In this document: positions 1 through 6,256 of the stretch, piece by piece
Position numbering within the stretch: position 1 is the stretch's first letter
Layout of the letters: each line of letters starts with the position of its first letter
Made by a program: the position numbers and the translations under genes
NCBI RefSeq assembly: GCF_001854865.1
Contig: NZ_MDDW01000028.1
Location: 278,479-284,861 of the forward strand
DNA from: Rhizobium sp. LCM 4573
GTDB lineage: Bacteria > Pseudomonadota > Alphaproteobacteria > Rhizobiales > Rhizobiaceae
DNA: 6,383 nt
Direction of reading: 5' to 3'
The notes under the pieces: model-generated
Databases searched by the model: none
Seen by the model: the letters and a program-made list of their open reading frames with translations, nothing else
Told to the model about the DNA's origin: nothing

Positions 1-512
1 CCATGCGTGCGGCTGGCAACGGCGACTGGAGGGGAGGCGGCCGGACGTGCATGGATCGGATGCCGCGTGACGCCGGAAAGGTCATCGGCGATTTCGAGCT
101 TGTACGCGCCCTCGGGACCGCCGCAATAGGCAACGCCCAGAGCCGGCGCGTAGACGACGCCGAGTACCGGGCTCTCCCGTTCGATCAGAGCGATATTGAC
201 CGTGAAGTCGTTTCGCCCACCGATGAATTCCTTGGTTCCGTCGAGTGGGTCGACAAGGATGAAGGATCGGTGCGCGATTTCCGGTACGCGGCCGGCCGCA
301 ACGGACTCTTCCGCGACCACTGGAGTATCCGGGCAATGCGCGGCAAGTGCTGCGAGAATGATCGCTTCGGCGCGTTCATCGGCCTCCGTCACCGGCGTGC
401 AATCCGACTTCAGCCTGTAATCCGGACCGGCGCGATGGATATCGAGAATGACCTTGCCGGCCGCCAGGGCGGCCTTTTCGAATATATCAAGCATGGAACC
501 CTTGTCCGGCAT
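1..512 (-). CDS. cysQ: 3'(2'),5'-bisphosphate nucleotidase, CysQ-type (inositol monophosphatase superfamily), 3' end cut off by window edge
   Basis: The 170 codons visible belong to a Mg-dependent phosphatase of the inositol monophosphatase superfamily. The CysQ branch removes the 3'-phosphate from PAP, the by-product of sulfate reduction. Counted from the start at 512, the metal-site segment AEES lies at residues 67-70 and the signature DPLDGTKEF at 88-96. The KEF following DPLDGT is what I associate with CysQ rather than SuhB-type inositol phosphatases. A later VASRTH (165-170) also fits CysQ. About 100 C-terminal residues, including the last metal ligand, lie outside the window. Start choice: the ATG at 512 has GAGGA eight bases upstream. 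The ATG at 494 gives an N-terminus (MLDIFEKAAL) closer to relatives, but its AAGGG is only four bases away, so either is possible. It follows the DUF982 gene on the same strand after roughly 80 bases. Family is confident, exact substrate is inferred. Confidence 0.88.
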   Translation of the reverse strand, partial: MPDKGSMLDIFEKAALAAGKVILDIHRAGPDYRLKSDCTPVTEADERAEAIILAALAAHCPDTPVVAEESVAAGRVPEIAHRSFILVDPLDGTKEFIGGRNDFTVNIALIERESPVLGVVYAPALGVAYCGGPEGAYKLEIADDLSGVTRHPIHARPAASPPVAVASRTH

Positions 513-572
513 CCGCGGCGTCCTCGTTATCATCCGCATGCCATGTTTGCCGCAAGGTTTCGAGTCTTTTAG

Positions 573-588
573 GCGCCGTATCCGGCGC
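573..588 (-). terminator. Small GC-rich hairpin just after the DUF982 stop codon
   Basis: GCGCCG (573-578) and CGGCGC (583-588) form a six-pair stem with a four-base loop, starting four bases past the stop codon on the minus strand. No T-run follows it on that strand, so it is at best a weak or factor-assisted terminator, or an mRNA-stabilising hairpin between the DUF982 gene and cysQ. Confidence 0.25.
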
Positions 589-592
589 TCCA

Positions 593-1105
593 TCACCGCA
601 AGCCTACATGCGGAGCGGCGCGATGGACGTTCGTGAGGATGCGGCCCGCATTTCCCAAAAGCCTGCGCCCGATCATTCCGAGGATCGTCAGGAGTTCGGA
701 AAAGAGCTCACGGATTCGAGGTTCTTCCTCGATTGGAGGCGCAGGAGGACCCTCCCATAACGCCTGCCTTCTGATGATGGGATAGATATCGGTGCCGGAA
801 CGCTGCGGCCCGGATAGGGGGCGAGTATCGGCCGATGCCGCCCAGTTCTCGCCGAGAAAGGTTTCCGGCCTGACATGAAAGCCGGCCTGGAGGACAGCCT
901 CTATGAAGTCGGCTCGCGCGAGCCCGGCAATGGCTCCGCCCTTGAGCACGTCGCGACAGGATTTGACGGCCTGGGCATGTGCTTCGCCGCCCTTGTCGGG
1001 CCATGCGCCGACCAATAGCTTGGCCGCGACGAAGGTGTCGGGCACTGCGATCTGCCTTCCGCCCGCTTCAAGGACGACGGGCCTTCTCCAGCTTCCTCGG
1101 TCCAT
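593..1105 (-). CDS. DUF982 domain-containing protein with long C-terminal extension
   Basis: This 170-residue protein has no known function. Residues about 6-77 match the DUF982 pattern: WRRPVVLEAGG at the start, VAAKLLVGAWPDKGG in the middle, then AVKSCRDVLKGG and ARADFIEAVLQAGF. DUF982 proteins are small and abundant in rhizobia, and most are only about 80-100 residues long. Here another 90 residues follow. They contain a Pro/Glu-rich stretch (GPPAPPIEEEP) and a leucine-rich, possibly amphipathic helix (RIRELFSELLTILGMIGRRLL) that I do not recognise. The ATG at 1105 is chosen because AGGAG lies seven bases upstream; an in-frame GTG at 1111 is the alternative. No signal peptide is visible, so it is probably cytoplasmic. 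It lies 79 bases downstream of rlmB and upstream of cysQ on the same strand, so co-transcription is possible, but nothing links their functions. The domain call is fairly sure; the role is unknown. Confidence 0.78.
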   Translation of the reverse strand: MDRGSWRRPVVLEAGGRQIAVPDTFVAAKLLVGAWPDKGGEAHAQAVKSCRDVLKGGAIAGLARADFIEAVLQAGFHVRPETFLGENWAASADTRPLSGPQRSGTDIYPIIRRQALWEGPPAPPIEEEPRIRELFSELLTILGMIGRRLLGNAGRILTNVHRAAPHVGLR

Positions 1106-1184
1106 GCACACGCTCCTGTAGAAGGATGGTGCATGAGGACATACAAAGCTTGCGCCGGGATTGCGGCTACGTGCGCCGTGGCTG

Positions 1185-2081
1185 TCAGCCTGGAATGGCG
1201 CCGGATCTCAGGAGATGCTGACGCGTCGCGTAGAGTGCGACGGCGGCGGCGTTCGAGACGTTGAGGGATTTGATCGCCCCCGGCATATCGAGCCGCGCCA
1301 GCGCCTGCACCGTCTCGCGGGTCTTCTGGCGCAGGCCCTTGCCCTCGGAACCGAGCACGAGTGCGATACGGTTGCTGGAGAAAGTGCTTTCCAGAGCAGC
1401 GGGGCCTTCCGAATCGAGCCCGATCGTCTGGAAGCCGAGCTCATGCAATTCGCCAAGTGCATCCGCCAGGTTGGTAATCTGGATATAAGGAATGAGTTCG
1501 AGCGCGCCGGAGGCGGATTTGGCCAGCACTCCCGATTCGGTCGGGCTGTGTCTCTGGGTGGTGACTATCGCGCCGGCGCCGAAGGCGACGGCCGAGCGCA
1601 TGATCGCGCCGACGTTGTGCGGATCGGTGATCTGGTCGAGCACAAGGAGAAGGGGGCTGTCCTTCAGAGCCTCCAGCCGCCGGACGGGCAGGGGCCTTGT
1701 TTCCAGCATCACGCCCTGGTGGATGGCCTCGGGCCCGAGCACCTTGTCGATATCCTGCGGAGAGACGAAATCCACAGGGAAGGGAAGGGCGGGCGCTTCG
1801 CCGATATCGAGCCGCGCGAAAGCATTCTGCGTGACGGAAAGGCGGATGATCTGCCGGTCGGGATTGTCGAGGGCGGCGCGAACCGTGTGCAGGCCGTATA
1901 GATAGACTTGGTTCGGCTGCAGCTGCGGCGGCTTCCAGGTGTCGGCGCCCGGCTTCTGCCGCTTCTTCTGCTGAGGTGTGGGAATTTCGCCGCGCTCGCG
2001 CTTTGCATCGCGCACGGCCCGGCGCAGCGTCGCGTAATGGCTGTCGCGGCCGGATCTGTCGGATTTGTCATCTTTGCTCAT
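1185..2081 (-). CDS. rlmB: TrmH/SpoU-family 23S rRNA (guanosine-2'-O)-methyltransferase RlmB
   Basis: RlmB uses S-adenosylmethionine to methylate the 2'-OH of a guanosine (G2251 in E. coli numbering) in the peptidyl-transferase loop of 23S rRNA. The protein has 298 residues. Residues 1-57 are a charged, low-complexity N-terminus. The SpoU substrate-binding domain begins near VYLYGLHTVRAAL (59-71). The knotted SPOUT methyltransferase domain begins at about 145, with motif 1 DPHNVGAIMRSA (153-164, Asn156 and Arg162), motif 2 LGSEGKGLR (243-251) and motif 3 MPGAIKSLNVSNAAAVALY (266-284, Asn274). All three motifs are intact. AAGG lies four bases before the ATG. An alternative reading, a promoter whose start site would coincide with the ATG, is listed separately. 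TrmH paralogues with tRNA substrates have similar motifs, but the N-terminal substrate-binding domain favours RlmB. It is transcribed divergently from the tRNA-Tyr/tRNA-Gly unit. Confidence 0.93.
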   Translation of the reverse strand: MSKDDKSDRSGRDSHYATLRRAVRDAKRERGEIPTPQQKKRQKPGADTWKPPQLQPNQVYLYGLHTVRAALDNPDRQIIRLSVTQNAFARLDIGEAPALPFPVDFVSPQDIDKVLGPEAIHQGVMLETRPLPVRRLEALKDSPLLLVLDQITDPHNVGAIMRSAVAFGAGAIVTTQRHSPTESGVLAKSASGALELIPYIQITNLADALGELHELGFQTIGLDSEGPAALESTFSSNRIALVLGSEGKGLRQKTRETVQALARLDMPGAIKSLNVSNAAAVALYATRQHLLRSGAIPG

Positions 2082-2087
2082 GGCGCC

Positions 2088-2116
2088 TTATAGCGGCGTC
2101 GGCTCGTTCGGCAAAG
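2088..2116 (-). promoter_or_regulatory. Possible rlmB promoter overlapping the start region
   Basis: On the minus strand CTTTGC (2116-2111) is followed by exactly 17 bases and CTATAA (2093-2088). These match four and five of six bases of the rhizobial CTTGAC-N17-CTATAT form. Transcription would begin within about one base of the rlmB ATG, giving a leaderless or nearly leaderless mRNA. The call rests on pattern alone. A promoter further upstream would restore use of the AAGG sequence. Confidence 0.35.
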
Positions 2117-2179
2117 CCCCGCGCAGGAAGGCTGCCCGCAGTCCGATGATTATTTTCCGCATTTTTCCAAAAACCTCGT

Positions 2180-2208
2180 GTTGACAGACGGGGACGGTGC
2201 GGTCATAT
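2180..2208 (+). promoter_or_regulatory. Promoter of the tRNA-Tyr/tRNA-Gly unit
   Basis: GTTGAC (2180-2185; also a perfect TTGACA at 2181-2186) is followed by 17 bases and TCATAT (2203-2208), close to the rhizobial CTTGAC-N17-CTATAT consensus. Predicted initiation is near 2215, about 70 bases before tRNA-Tyr. The stretch just after the -10 box (ACGCGGCG) is GC-rich, as is typical of stable-RNA promoters under stringent control. That control is inferred from the family pattern, not shown here. The rest of the divergent intergenic stretch 2082-2284 shows no gene. Confidence 0.72.
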
Positions 2209-2284
2209 ACGCGGCGCAGATCGCGGGACGGCCTTTCGAACCGCCGGTCTGACGAGCTTGGTCAATCGATCCAGACGGAAAACT

Positions 2285-2369
2285 GGAGGGATGCCCGAGT
2301 GGTTAAAGGGGACGGACTGTAAATCCGTTGGCTCAGCCTACGTTGGTTCAAATCCAACTCCCTCCACCA
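2285..2369 (+). tRNA. tRNA-Tyr (anticodon GUA)
   Basis: This is an 85-base class II tRNA. The acceptor arm GGAGGGA (2285-2291) pairs with TCCCTCC (2359-2365), followed by discriminator A and an encoded CCA (2367-2369). The anticodon stem ACGGA/TCCGT (2312-2316/2324-2328) holds the loop CTGTAAA with anticodon GTA at 2319-2321. A long variable arm follows, as expected for bacterial tRNA-Tyr, and then the T-arm with GGTTCAAATCC. It decodes UAU and UAC. tRNA-Gly follows 25 bases downstream, and both are probably processed from one transcript. Confidence 0.97.
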
Positions 2370-2394
2370 TTCTGTCACCGGATCGGACCACCCC

Positions 2395-2468
2395 GCGGGT
2401 ATAGCTCAATGGTAGAGCAGCAGCCTTCCAAGCTGAATACGCGGGTTCGATTCCCGCTACCCGCTCCA
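2395..2468 (+). tRNA. tRNA-Gly (anticodon UCC)
   Basis: This is a 74-base tRNA. Acceptor GCGGGTA (2395-2401) pairs with TACCCGC (2458-2464), followed by discriminator T and an encoded CCA (2466-2468). The anticodon loop CTTCCAA (2425-2431) carries TCC at 2427-2429, and the T-arm contains GGGTTCGATTCCC. The outermost anticodon-stem position (27/43) is a G-A mismatch; the remaining four pairs are sound. It reads GGA and GGG codons. It is second in the unit with tRNA-Tyr. No U-rich terminator directly follows it. Confidence 0.97.
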
Positions 2469-2626
2469 AGCCTTTCAATCATTTGGCTATAGTCCATTTC
2501 ACTCGGCCAAGTGGCGGGCTCGAGAGCGCGAGCGGCGTTGATTCACGCTCCGTTCGGGGAAGAGAGCCTCCCGGTCCCGAGAGGCGCAGCTTCATACCCG
2601 CTTTACCTTCTTCGACCCATATGACT

Positions 2627-2646
2627 GGCGCGGCTTGCACCGCGCC
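2627..2646 (+). terminator. Hairpin that may end the tRNA transcript or lead into the HbpS-like gene
   Basis: GGCGCGG (2627-2633) and CCGCGCC (2640-2646) form a perfect seven-pair GC stem with a six-base loop, followed by CTACTCTTTATC, which is only moderately T-rich. It lies 37 bases before the HbpS-like start. It could end read-through from the tRNA genes or act as a leader structure. The rest of the gap 2469-2683 shows no gene or convincing promoter. Confidence 0.35.
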
Positions 2647-2683
2647 CTACTCTTTATCGTGTTCGTTGAAATGGAGAGGTCAT

Positions 2684-3169
2684 ATGATGCGTAGAATCAT
2701 TTTCGCAGTATCGCTTTTTGCTCCTGCCGCCACTGTCGCGCAGGAACTGCCCACGGCTCCTTATCTTCCGCTCGAATTGGCGACCAAGGCCGCGCAAGCA
2801 GCGCTGGATGCCTGCGCCGCGGAAAACAACAGGGTCAGTGTCGCTATCGTGGGGCGTGATGGCGGCACCAAGGTGCTGCTCAAGGCCGACAATTCCGGCC
2901 CGCACACGGCGTCCAGCGCCGAAGGAAAGGCCTTCACCTCCGCCGCACTGGGCCGCGATACCGCGGGACTTTCCGAATTTATATCCTCCCAGCCCGCAAA
3001 TGCCGGCTTGCGCGACATGGATTCGCGGATGGTCATCCAGGCCGGTGGCCTCCCGATCAAGATCGGCGACGCGCTGGTGGGCGGAATCGGCGTGGGCGGC
3101 GCGCCTTCGGGCGATATCGACGCCAATTGCGCAGCCGCCGGGATCAAGGCGATCGGCGGCGCCGAGTAA
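2684..3169 (+). CDS. Exported GlcG/HbpS-family (DUF336, heme-binding type) protein
   Basis: The predicted 161-residue protein begins with a clear Sec signal peptide: MMRR, a hydrophobic core (IIFAVSLFAPAATV), and probable cleavage after AQ (19-20). The mature part follows the GlcG/HbpS fold family: an N-terminal helix (LELATKAAQAALDAC), the strand segment VSVAIVGRDGG, HTASSAEGKAFTSAALGRDT, then GGLPIKIGDALVGGIGVGGAP and a final DIDANCAAAGIKAI helix. Known members include Streptomyces HbpS, an extracellular heme-binding partner of a sensor kinase, and GlcG of glycolate loci, so heme or small-ligand binding in the periplasm is inferred. Two cysteines (44 and 149) could form a disulfide. GGAGAGG precedes the ATG; 2684 and 2687 are both possible starts. 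An in-frame ATG at 2621 is rejected because it would bury the signal peptide. The PepSY gene follows by about 106 bases on the same strand. The family call is good; the ligand is unknown. Confidence 0.85.
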   Translation: MMRRIIFAVSLFAPAATVAQELPTAPYLPLELATKAAQAALDACAAENNRVSVAIVGRDGGTKVLLKADNSGPHTASSAEGKAFTSAALGRDTAGLSEFISSQPANAGLRDMDSRMVIQAGGLPIKIGDALVGGIGVGGAPSGDIDANCAAAGIKAIGGAE

Positions 3170-3200
3170 GCCCGAAAGCCACCGTGCGGCCATAATGCCA

Positions 3201-3241
3201 TTCGCCATCTCACCGGGCGGTCTGTCCGGTGAGATGGCGAA
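3201..3241 (+). repeat. Very strong inverted repeat between the HbpS-like and PepSY genes
   Basis: TTCGCCATCTCACCGG (3201-3216) is perfectly complementary to CCGGTGAGATGGCGAA (3226-3241). Inside it, G3217-T3225 and C3218-G3224 extend the stem to 18 pairs around a five-base loop. No T-run follows on either strand, so it is not a classical intrinsic terminator. It could be a transcription-attenuating or 3'-end-protecting hairpin that sets different mRNA levels for the two genes, or a copy of a dispersed palindromic repeat. Confidence 0.8.
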
Positions 3242-3275
3242 ATCCATCTGAAGTTTATTGAATAAGGAGTTTTTA

Positions 3276-3518
3276 ATGCGCCTGTTTCTTGTCTCTGCCC
3301 TGTCCCTCATGGCCGCTTCGCTCAACGCTTATGCGGCTGCACCGGAAGGCGCGAAGCTGTCGGAGATCGTCGCGAAGGTCGAGCAGACCCCGGATGTGGA
3401 CTATGTCGACGAGGTGGATTGGAACGATCGGGGCTATTACGAGATCGAGTATTTCATGAAGAACGGCGCAAAGGCCGAGATCAGGATCGATCCCAAGACG
3501 GGTGAGGCCGTCAGATAA
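3276..3518 (+). CDS. Small periplasmic PepSY-domain protein
   Basis: The 80-residue product has a signal peptide (MRLFLVSALSLMAASLNAYA, with AYA as the likely cleavage site). It is followed by one PepSY unit: the helix KLSEIVAKVEQ, then VDYVDEVDWNDRGYYEIEYFMKNGAKAEIRIDPKTGEAV, whose ending DPKTGE is the typical PepSY close. PepSY modules occur as inhibitors in protease propeptides and as single periplasmic proteins of unclear role. Inhibition or modulation of an envelope enzyme or sensor is inference. The ATG at 3276 is chosen because AAGGAG lies six bases upstream. A TTG at 3258 would extend the protein by six residues and place the ribosome-binding site inside the gene. It lies 106 bases after the HbpS-like gene with the strong hairpin between, and it converges on the DUF4189 gene. 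Confidence 0.85.
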   Translation: MRLFLVSALSLMAASLNAYAAAPEGAKLSEIVAKVEQTPDVDYVDEVDWNDRGYYEIEYFMKNGAKAEIRIDPKTGEAVR

Positions 3519-3522
3519 AGTC

Positions 3523-3552
3523 CTTTAGGCCGGCGCGAAAACCGGCCCAAAG
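3523..3552. terminator. Hairpin between convergent PepSY and DUF4189 genes
   Basis: GGCCGG (3528-3533) pairs with CCGGCC (3542-3547). After one A-C mismatch, CTTT (3523-3526) pairs with AAAG (3549-3552). It fills the 49-base convergent gap, so it may stop transcription in both directions. No T-run follows it on either strand, so it is not a classical intrinsic terminator. Confidence 0.4.
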
Positions 3553-3567
3553 AATCCTGAGCAAAGT

Positions 3568-3954
3568 CTAGGGCCGCTGAACGTTAGTACAGGTAACCTG
3601 GTTTATTCTGCATCCCTGGCTATCCTTTTTACACGTTGCGATCGCCTCCCGCTGAGCAGAAGCAGCATTCTTGCCAGTCTTGATCGAGGTGTACCGAGAA
3701 CCACCCGCCGCGGCAAAGCAGCCGTGGGTAAACCTCGCTTCGACGCGGCAGTCGCGAGGTAGCGAACTGTGCTTTCTGCACTCTTCCATAGCTACTCGAT
3801 CGGCCTCGCGCTGGGTAGCATAGTCAGTACCCCATCCGAATGCCCCCGTTTTTTGAGAGAGCGCGACTGCGCTGTAATCTCTTGAGTGAACGATGTCGCT
3901 CGCGCACAGAAAAAGGATGATTGCCGGGACGGTTTTCAGCATCAGATTTCCCAT
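3568..3954 (-). CDS. Exported DUF4189 domain-containing protein
   Basis: This 128-residue protein has a signal peptide (MGNLMLKTVPAIILFLCASDIVHS), and the mature part begins near RDYSAVALS. The mature sequence follows the DUF4189 pattern of two imperfect halves: YSAVALSQKTGAFGWGTDYATQREAD with AMEEC and DCRVEARF, then HGCFAAAGG with AQREAIATC, QGCRINQVTC. Six mature cysteines (59, 69, 79, 108, 115, 122) suggest three disulfides and a secreted or periplasmic location. Cys17 lies in the signal core and lacks a good lipobox, so a lipoprotein is unlikely. The family has no firm function. The ATG at 3954 has GGAG six bases upstream; an in-frame TTG at 3969 is less likely. Local GC is near 50% (31 of 60 bases in 3601-3660; 28 of 60 upstream in 3961-4020), against 37 of 60 in a sampled part of rlmB, so it may have been acquired separately. 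It is convergent with the PepSY gene. Confidence 0.8.
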   Translation of the reverse strand: MGNLMLKTVPAIILFLCASDIVHSRDYSAVALSQKTGAFGWGTDYATQREADRVAMEECRKHSSLPRDCRVEARFTHGCFAAAGGSRYTSIKTGKNAASAQREAIATCKKDSQGCRINQVTCTNVQRP

Positions 3955-4100
3955 TGGTTGCTCCGGCAAGATATCTACACTTTAGGTAGGCGGACGCTAT
4001 TCCCAATTTTGATGGATCACAGCTGTGGCGACCACGGAAACATAAACGTTCGCTCAGGCAGCTCGTATGGGAAGCCGGAAGGCGCCTCAACAGCCTGCAG

Positions 4101-4143
4101 GAGGCTCGGCACACCTCGTGTGTGATCCGCCGTGCCGAGCCTC
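4101..4143. repeat. 12-bp inverted repeat upstream of tuf
   Basis: GAGGCTCGGCAC (4101-4112) is perfectly complementary to GTGCCGAGCCTC (4132-4143), with 19 bases between. A competing small hairpin, CACAC (4110-4114) with GTGTG (4118-4122), overlaps its inner edge. It lies in the gene-free stretch between the DUF4189 gene and tuf, about 320 bases before the putative tuf promoter. No T-run follows. Confidence 0.7.
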
Positions 4144-4147
4144 GAGA

Positions 4148-4180
4148 TCGCGGCCCGGGATTGGCTGGGGTTGGCCGCGA
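4148..4180. repeat. Second inverted repeat (8-bp arms) adjoining the first
   Basis: TCGCGGCC (4148-4155) is perfectly complementary to GGCCGCGA (4173-4180), with a 17-base spacer. It begins four bases after the previous inverted repeat, so two stem-loops sit in tandem over 4101-4180. The role is unknown. Short GC-rich dyads arise by chance fairly easily, so this one alone is weak. Confidence 0.45.
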
Positions 4181-4263
4181 CGCCGCCAAGCTGTCTTCAC
4201 CCCTTGAATGGTTCCAGCGCTGTTAAGGCCTATGGTTAATGGATCGTGAATATCCACAATATC

Positions 4264-4280
4264 TGTTCCGATCCGGAACA
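4264..4280. promoter_or_regulatory. Perfect 17-bp dyad, possible operator upstream of tuf
   Basis: TGTTCCG (4264-4270), ATC, CGGAACA (4274-4280) forms a perfect dyad with seven-base arms and a three-base centre. This size and symmetry are typical of sites for dimeric regulators, and it lies in a locally AT-richer stretch (about 4218-4265). It is about 180 bases upstream of the putative tuf -35 box, far for a classical repressor. The binding protein is unknown, and chance is not excluded. Confidence 0.4.
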
Positions 4281-4461
4281 TCCGCCCTGTATCAGCCGCC
4301 GCCAGCCGTTAAACCGATGCCGACCGCATGCCTGAGCGGAGGAAGAGGCTAGGGGGAATCGTTTGCGAAGCGAGCCGCTGTTTTGTGCGGAACGGGTAGA
4401 TTGCCGGGAAATCGGAAAACATGGGCCGTGGCCGGGAAGGCGCCCTTGCGGCGCGTCTCCC

Positions 4462-4490
4462 CTTGTCCCGGCGGCCTGCCGCAATTATGT
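4462..4490 (+). promoter_or_regulatory. Putative tuf promoter
   Basis: CTTGTC (4462-4467), exactly 17 bases, then TTATGT (4485-4490) matches five and four of six bases of the rhizobial CTTGAC-N17-CTATAT form. Initiation near 4497 would give a leader of about 77 bases. The remainder of the gap 3955-4573 shows only inverted repeats and no supported gene. The same architecture recurs upstream of secE. Confidence 0.6.
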
Positions 4491-4530
4491 CTTGCGCATT
4501 CTTATGGAAAGCCTTAAACGGCTGCACCAA

Positions 4531-4545
4531 ACCCGGTCGCCGGGT
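4531..4545 (+). other. Hairpin in the predicted tuf leader
   Basis: ACCCGG (4531-4536), TCG, CCGGGT (4540-4545) is a perfect six-pair stem within the predicted 5' leader. It ends 16 bases before the AGGAAG ribosome-binding site. It could stabilise the leader or modulate translation. No T-run follows, so attenuation by an intrinsic terminator is not indicated. Confidence 0.4.
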
Positions 4546-4573
4546 CCACCTTTATGTTCACAGGAAGCATTCA

Positions 4574-5749
<1,176 letters not shown>

Positions 5750-5770
5750 TTTTCTCCATAGAGATGCAAG

Positions 5771-5800
5771 AAAGGCCCCGCCGGAAACGGCGGGGCCTTT
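5771..5800 (+). terminator. Intrinsic terminator of tuf
   Basis: AAAGGCCCCGCCG (5771-5783) is perfectly complementary to CGGCGGGGCCTTT (5788-5800) around a stable GAAA tetraloop, 21 bases after the tuf stop codon. The T-run is within the stem end and continues as CGCTTTATT. A smaller hairpin, TCACC/GGTGA (5826-5839) followed by CTTTT, lies just beyond and may be a backup. Confidence 0.93.
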
Positions 5801-5905
5801 CGCTTTATTGGGGGAAGGCGCGACATCACCTTCCGGTGACTTTTCGGGAGTGGAAAGGCGCACCCGACAAAACGACAGGCTTTTGAAATTTCCTCCGGAA
5901 TAGTG

Positions 5906-5934
5906 CTTGTCATCGCGGATCAAGTTGAATATGA
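5906..5934 (+). promoter_or_regulatory. Possible promoter of tRNA-Trp (and secE)
   Basis: CTTGTC (5906-5911) is followed by 17 bases and ATATGA (5929-5934). The -35 box is good (five of six), while the -10 box matches three of six. Initiation near 5941 would precede tRNA-Trp by about 44 bases. A promoter is expected here because the tuf terminator isolates the tRNA from upstream transcription. Confidence 0.45.
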
Positions 5935-5984
5935 AGCCCGCGTGTCTCCGGTTGGCGCTGATTGGCCGATCGCGAGGGCGACTT

Positions 5985-6060
<76 letters not shown>

Positions 6061-6111
6061 TTGCCCGAGCGGTGGGCGCGGATATCTGCAGCGGGATCGT
6101 TGGGAAGCGGC

Positions 6112-6127
6112 TGCCGAGAAATCGGCA
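6112..6127 (+). other. GAAA-capped hairpin downstream of tRNA-Trp
   Basis: TGCCGA (6112-6117), GAAA, TCGGCA (6122-6127) is a perfect six-pair stem with a tetraloop, followed by AAATTTC. It could be a weak terminator or a processing signal between tRNA-Trp and secE. A near-copy of its sequence lies upstream of the tuf promoter. Confidence 0.4.
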
Positions 6128-6153
6128 AAATTTCATCGGACACTCTTTTTCCC

Positions 6154-6182
6154 CTTGTGAAAAGGGAATGGGGTGTTTATGT
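6154..6182 (+). promoter_or_regulatory. Putative secE promoter
   Basis: CTTGTG (6154-6159), exactly 17 bases, then TTATGT (6177-6182). The -10 box is identical to that of the putative tuf promoter, and the -35 box differs only in its last base. Initiation near 6189 would leave a leader of about 68 bases before secE, allowing secE transcription independent of tRNA-Trp. Confidence 0.5.
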
Positions 6183-6256
6183 AGGGTCAAAACAGACACG
6201 CGGTGCGTGGGGCTGAGCGAGATCGGCTTTACGCGCCGTAGTTGCGTGGGCAGTCG

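Noticed and set aside
3..572. 189-codon plus-strand open frame at the left edge
   Set aside because: It is antisense to cysQ, whose DPLDGTKEF and AEES motifs are clear on the other strand.
1161..1901. 246-codon plus-strand open frame opposite rlmB
   Set aside because: It is a shadow of rlmB, which has all its catalytic motifs; the antisense product has no family pattern.
2487..2492. CTATAG after tRNA-Gly as a -10 box for the HbpS-like gene
   Set aside because: The required -35 position (CTCCAA at the tRNA end) does not resemble any promoter element.
2458..2602. TACCCGCT repeated at the tRNA-Gly 3' end (2458-2465) and at 2595-2602, as a possible attachment-site pair
   Set aside because: Only eight bases, too close together to bound an element, and no integrase is present.
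4087..4281. Minus-strand frame beginning MFRIGTDIVDI, reminiscent of the start of holo-ACP synthase
   Set aside because: The likeness stops after about 11 residues, the remainder is unrelated and runs through the inverted repeats, and the frame is only 64 codons.
4421..4573. Upstream extension of tuf to 4421
   Set aside because: EF-Tu starts universally at M(A/S)K-KFER; the extension would overlap the putative promoter, and 4574 has a good ribosome-binding site.
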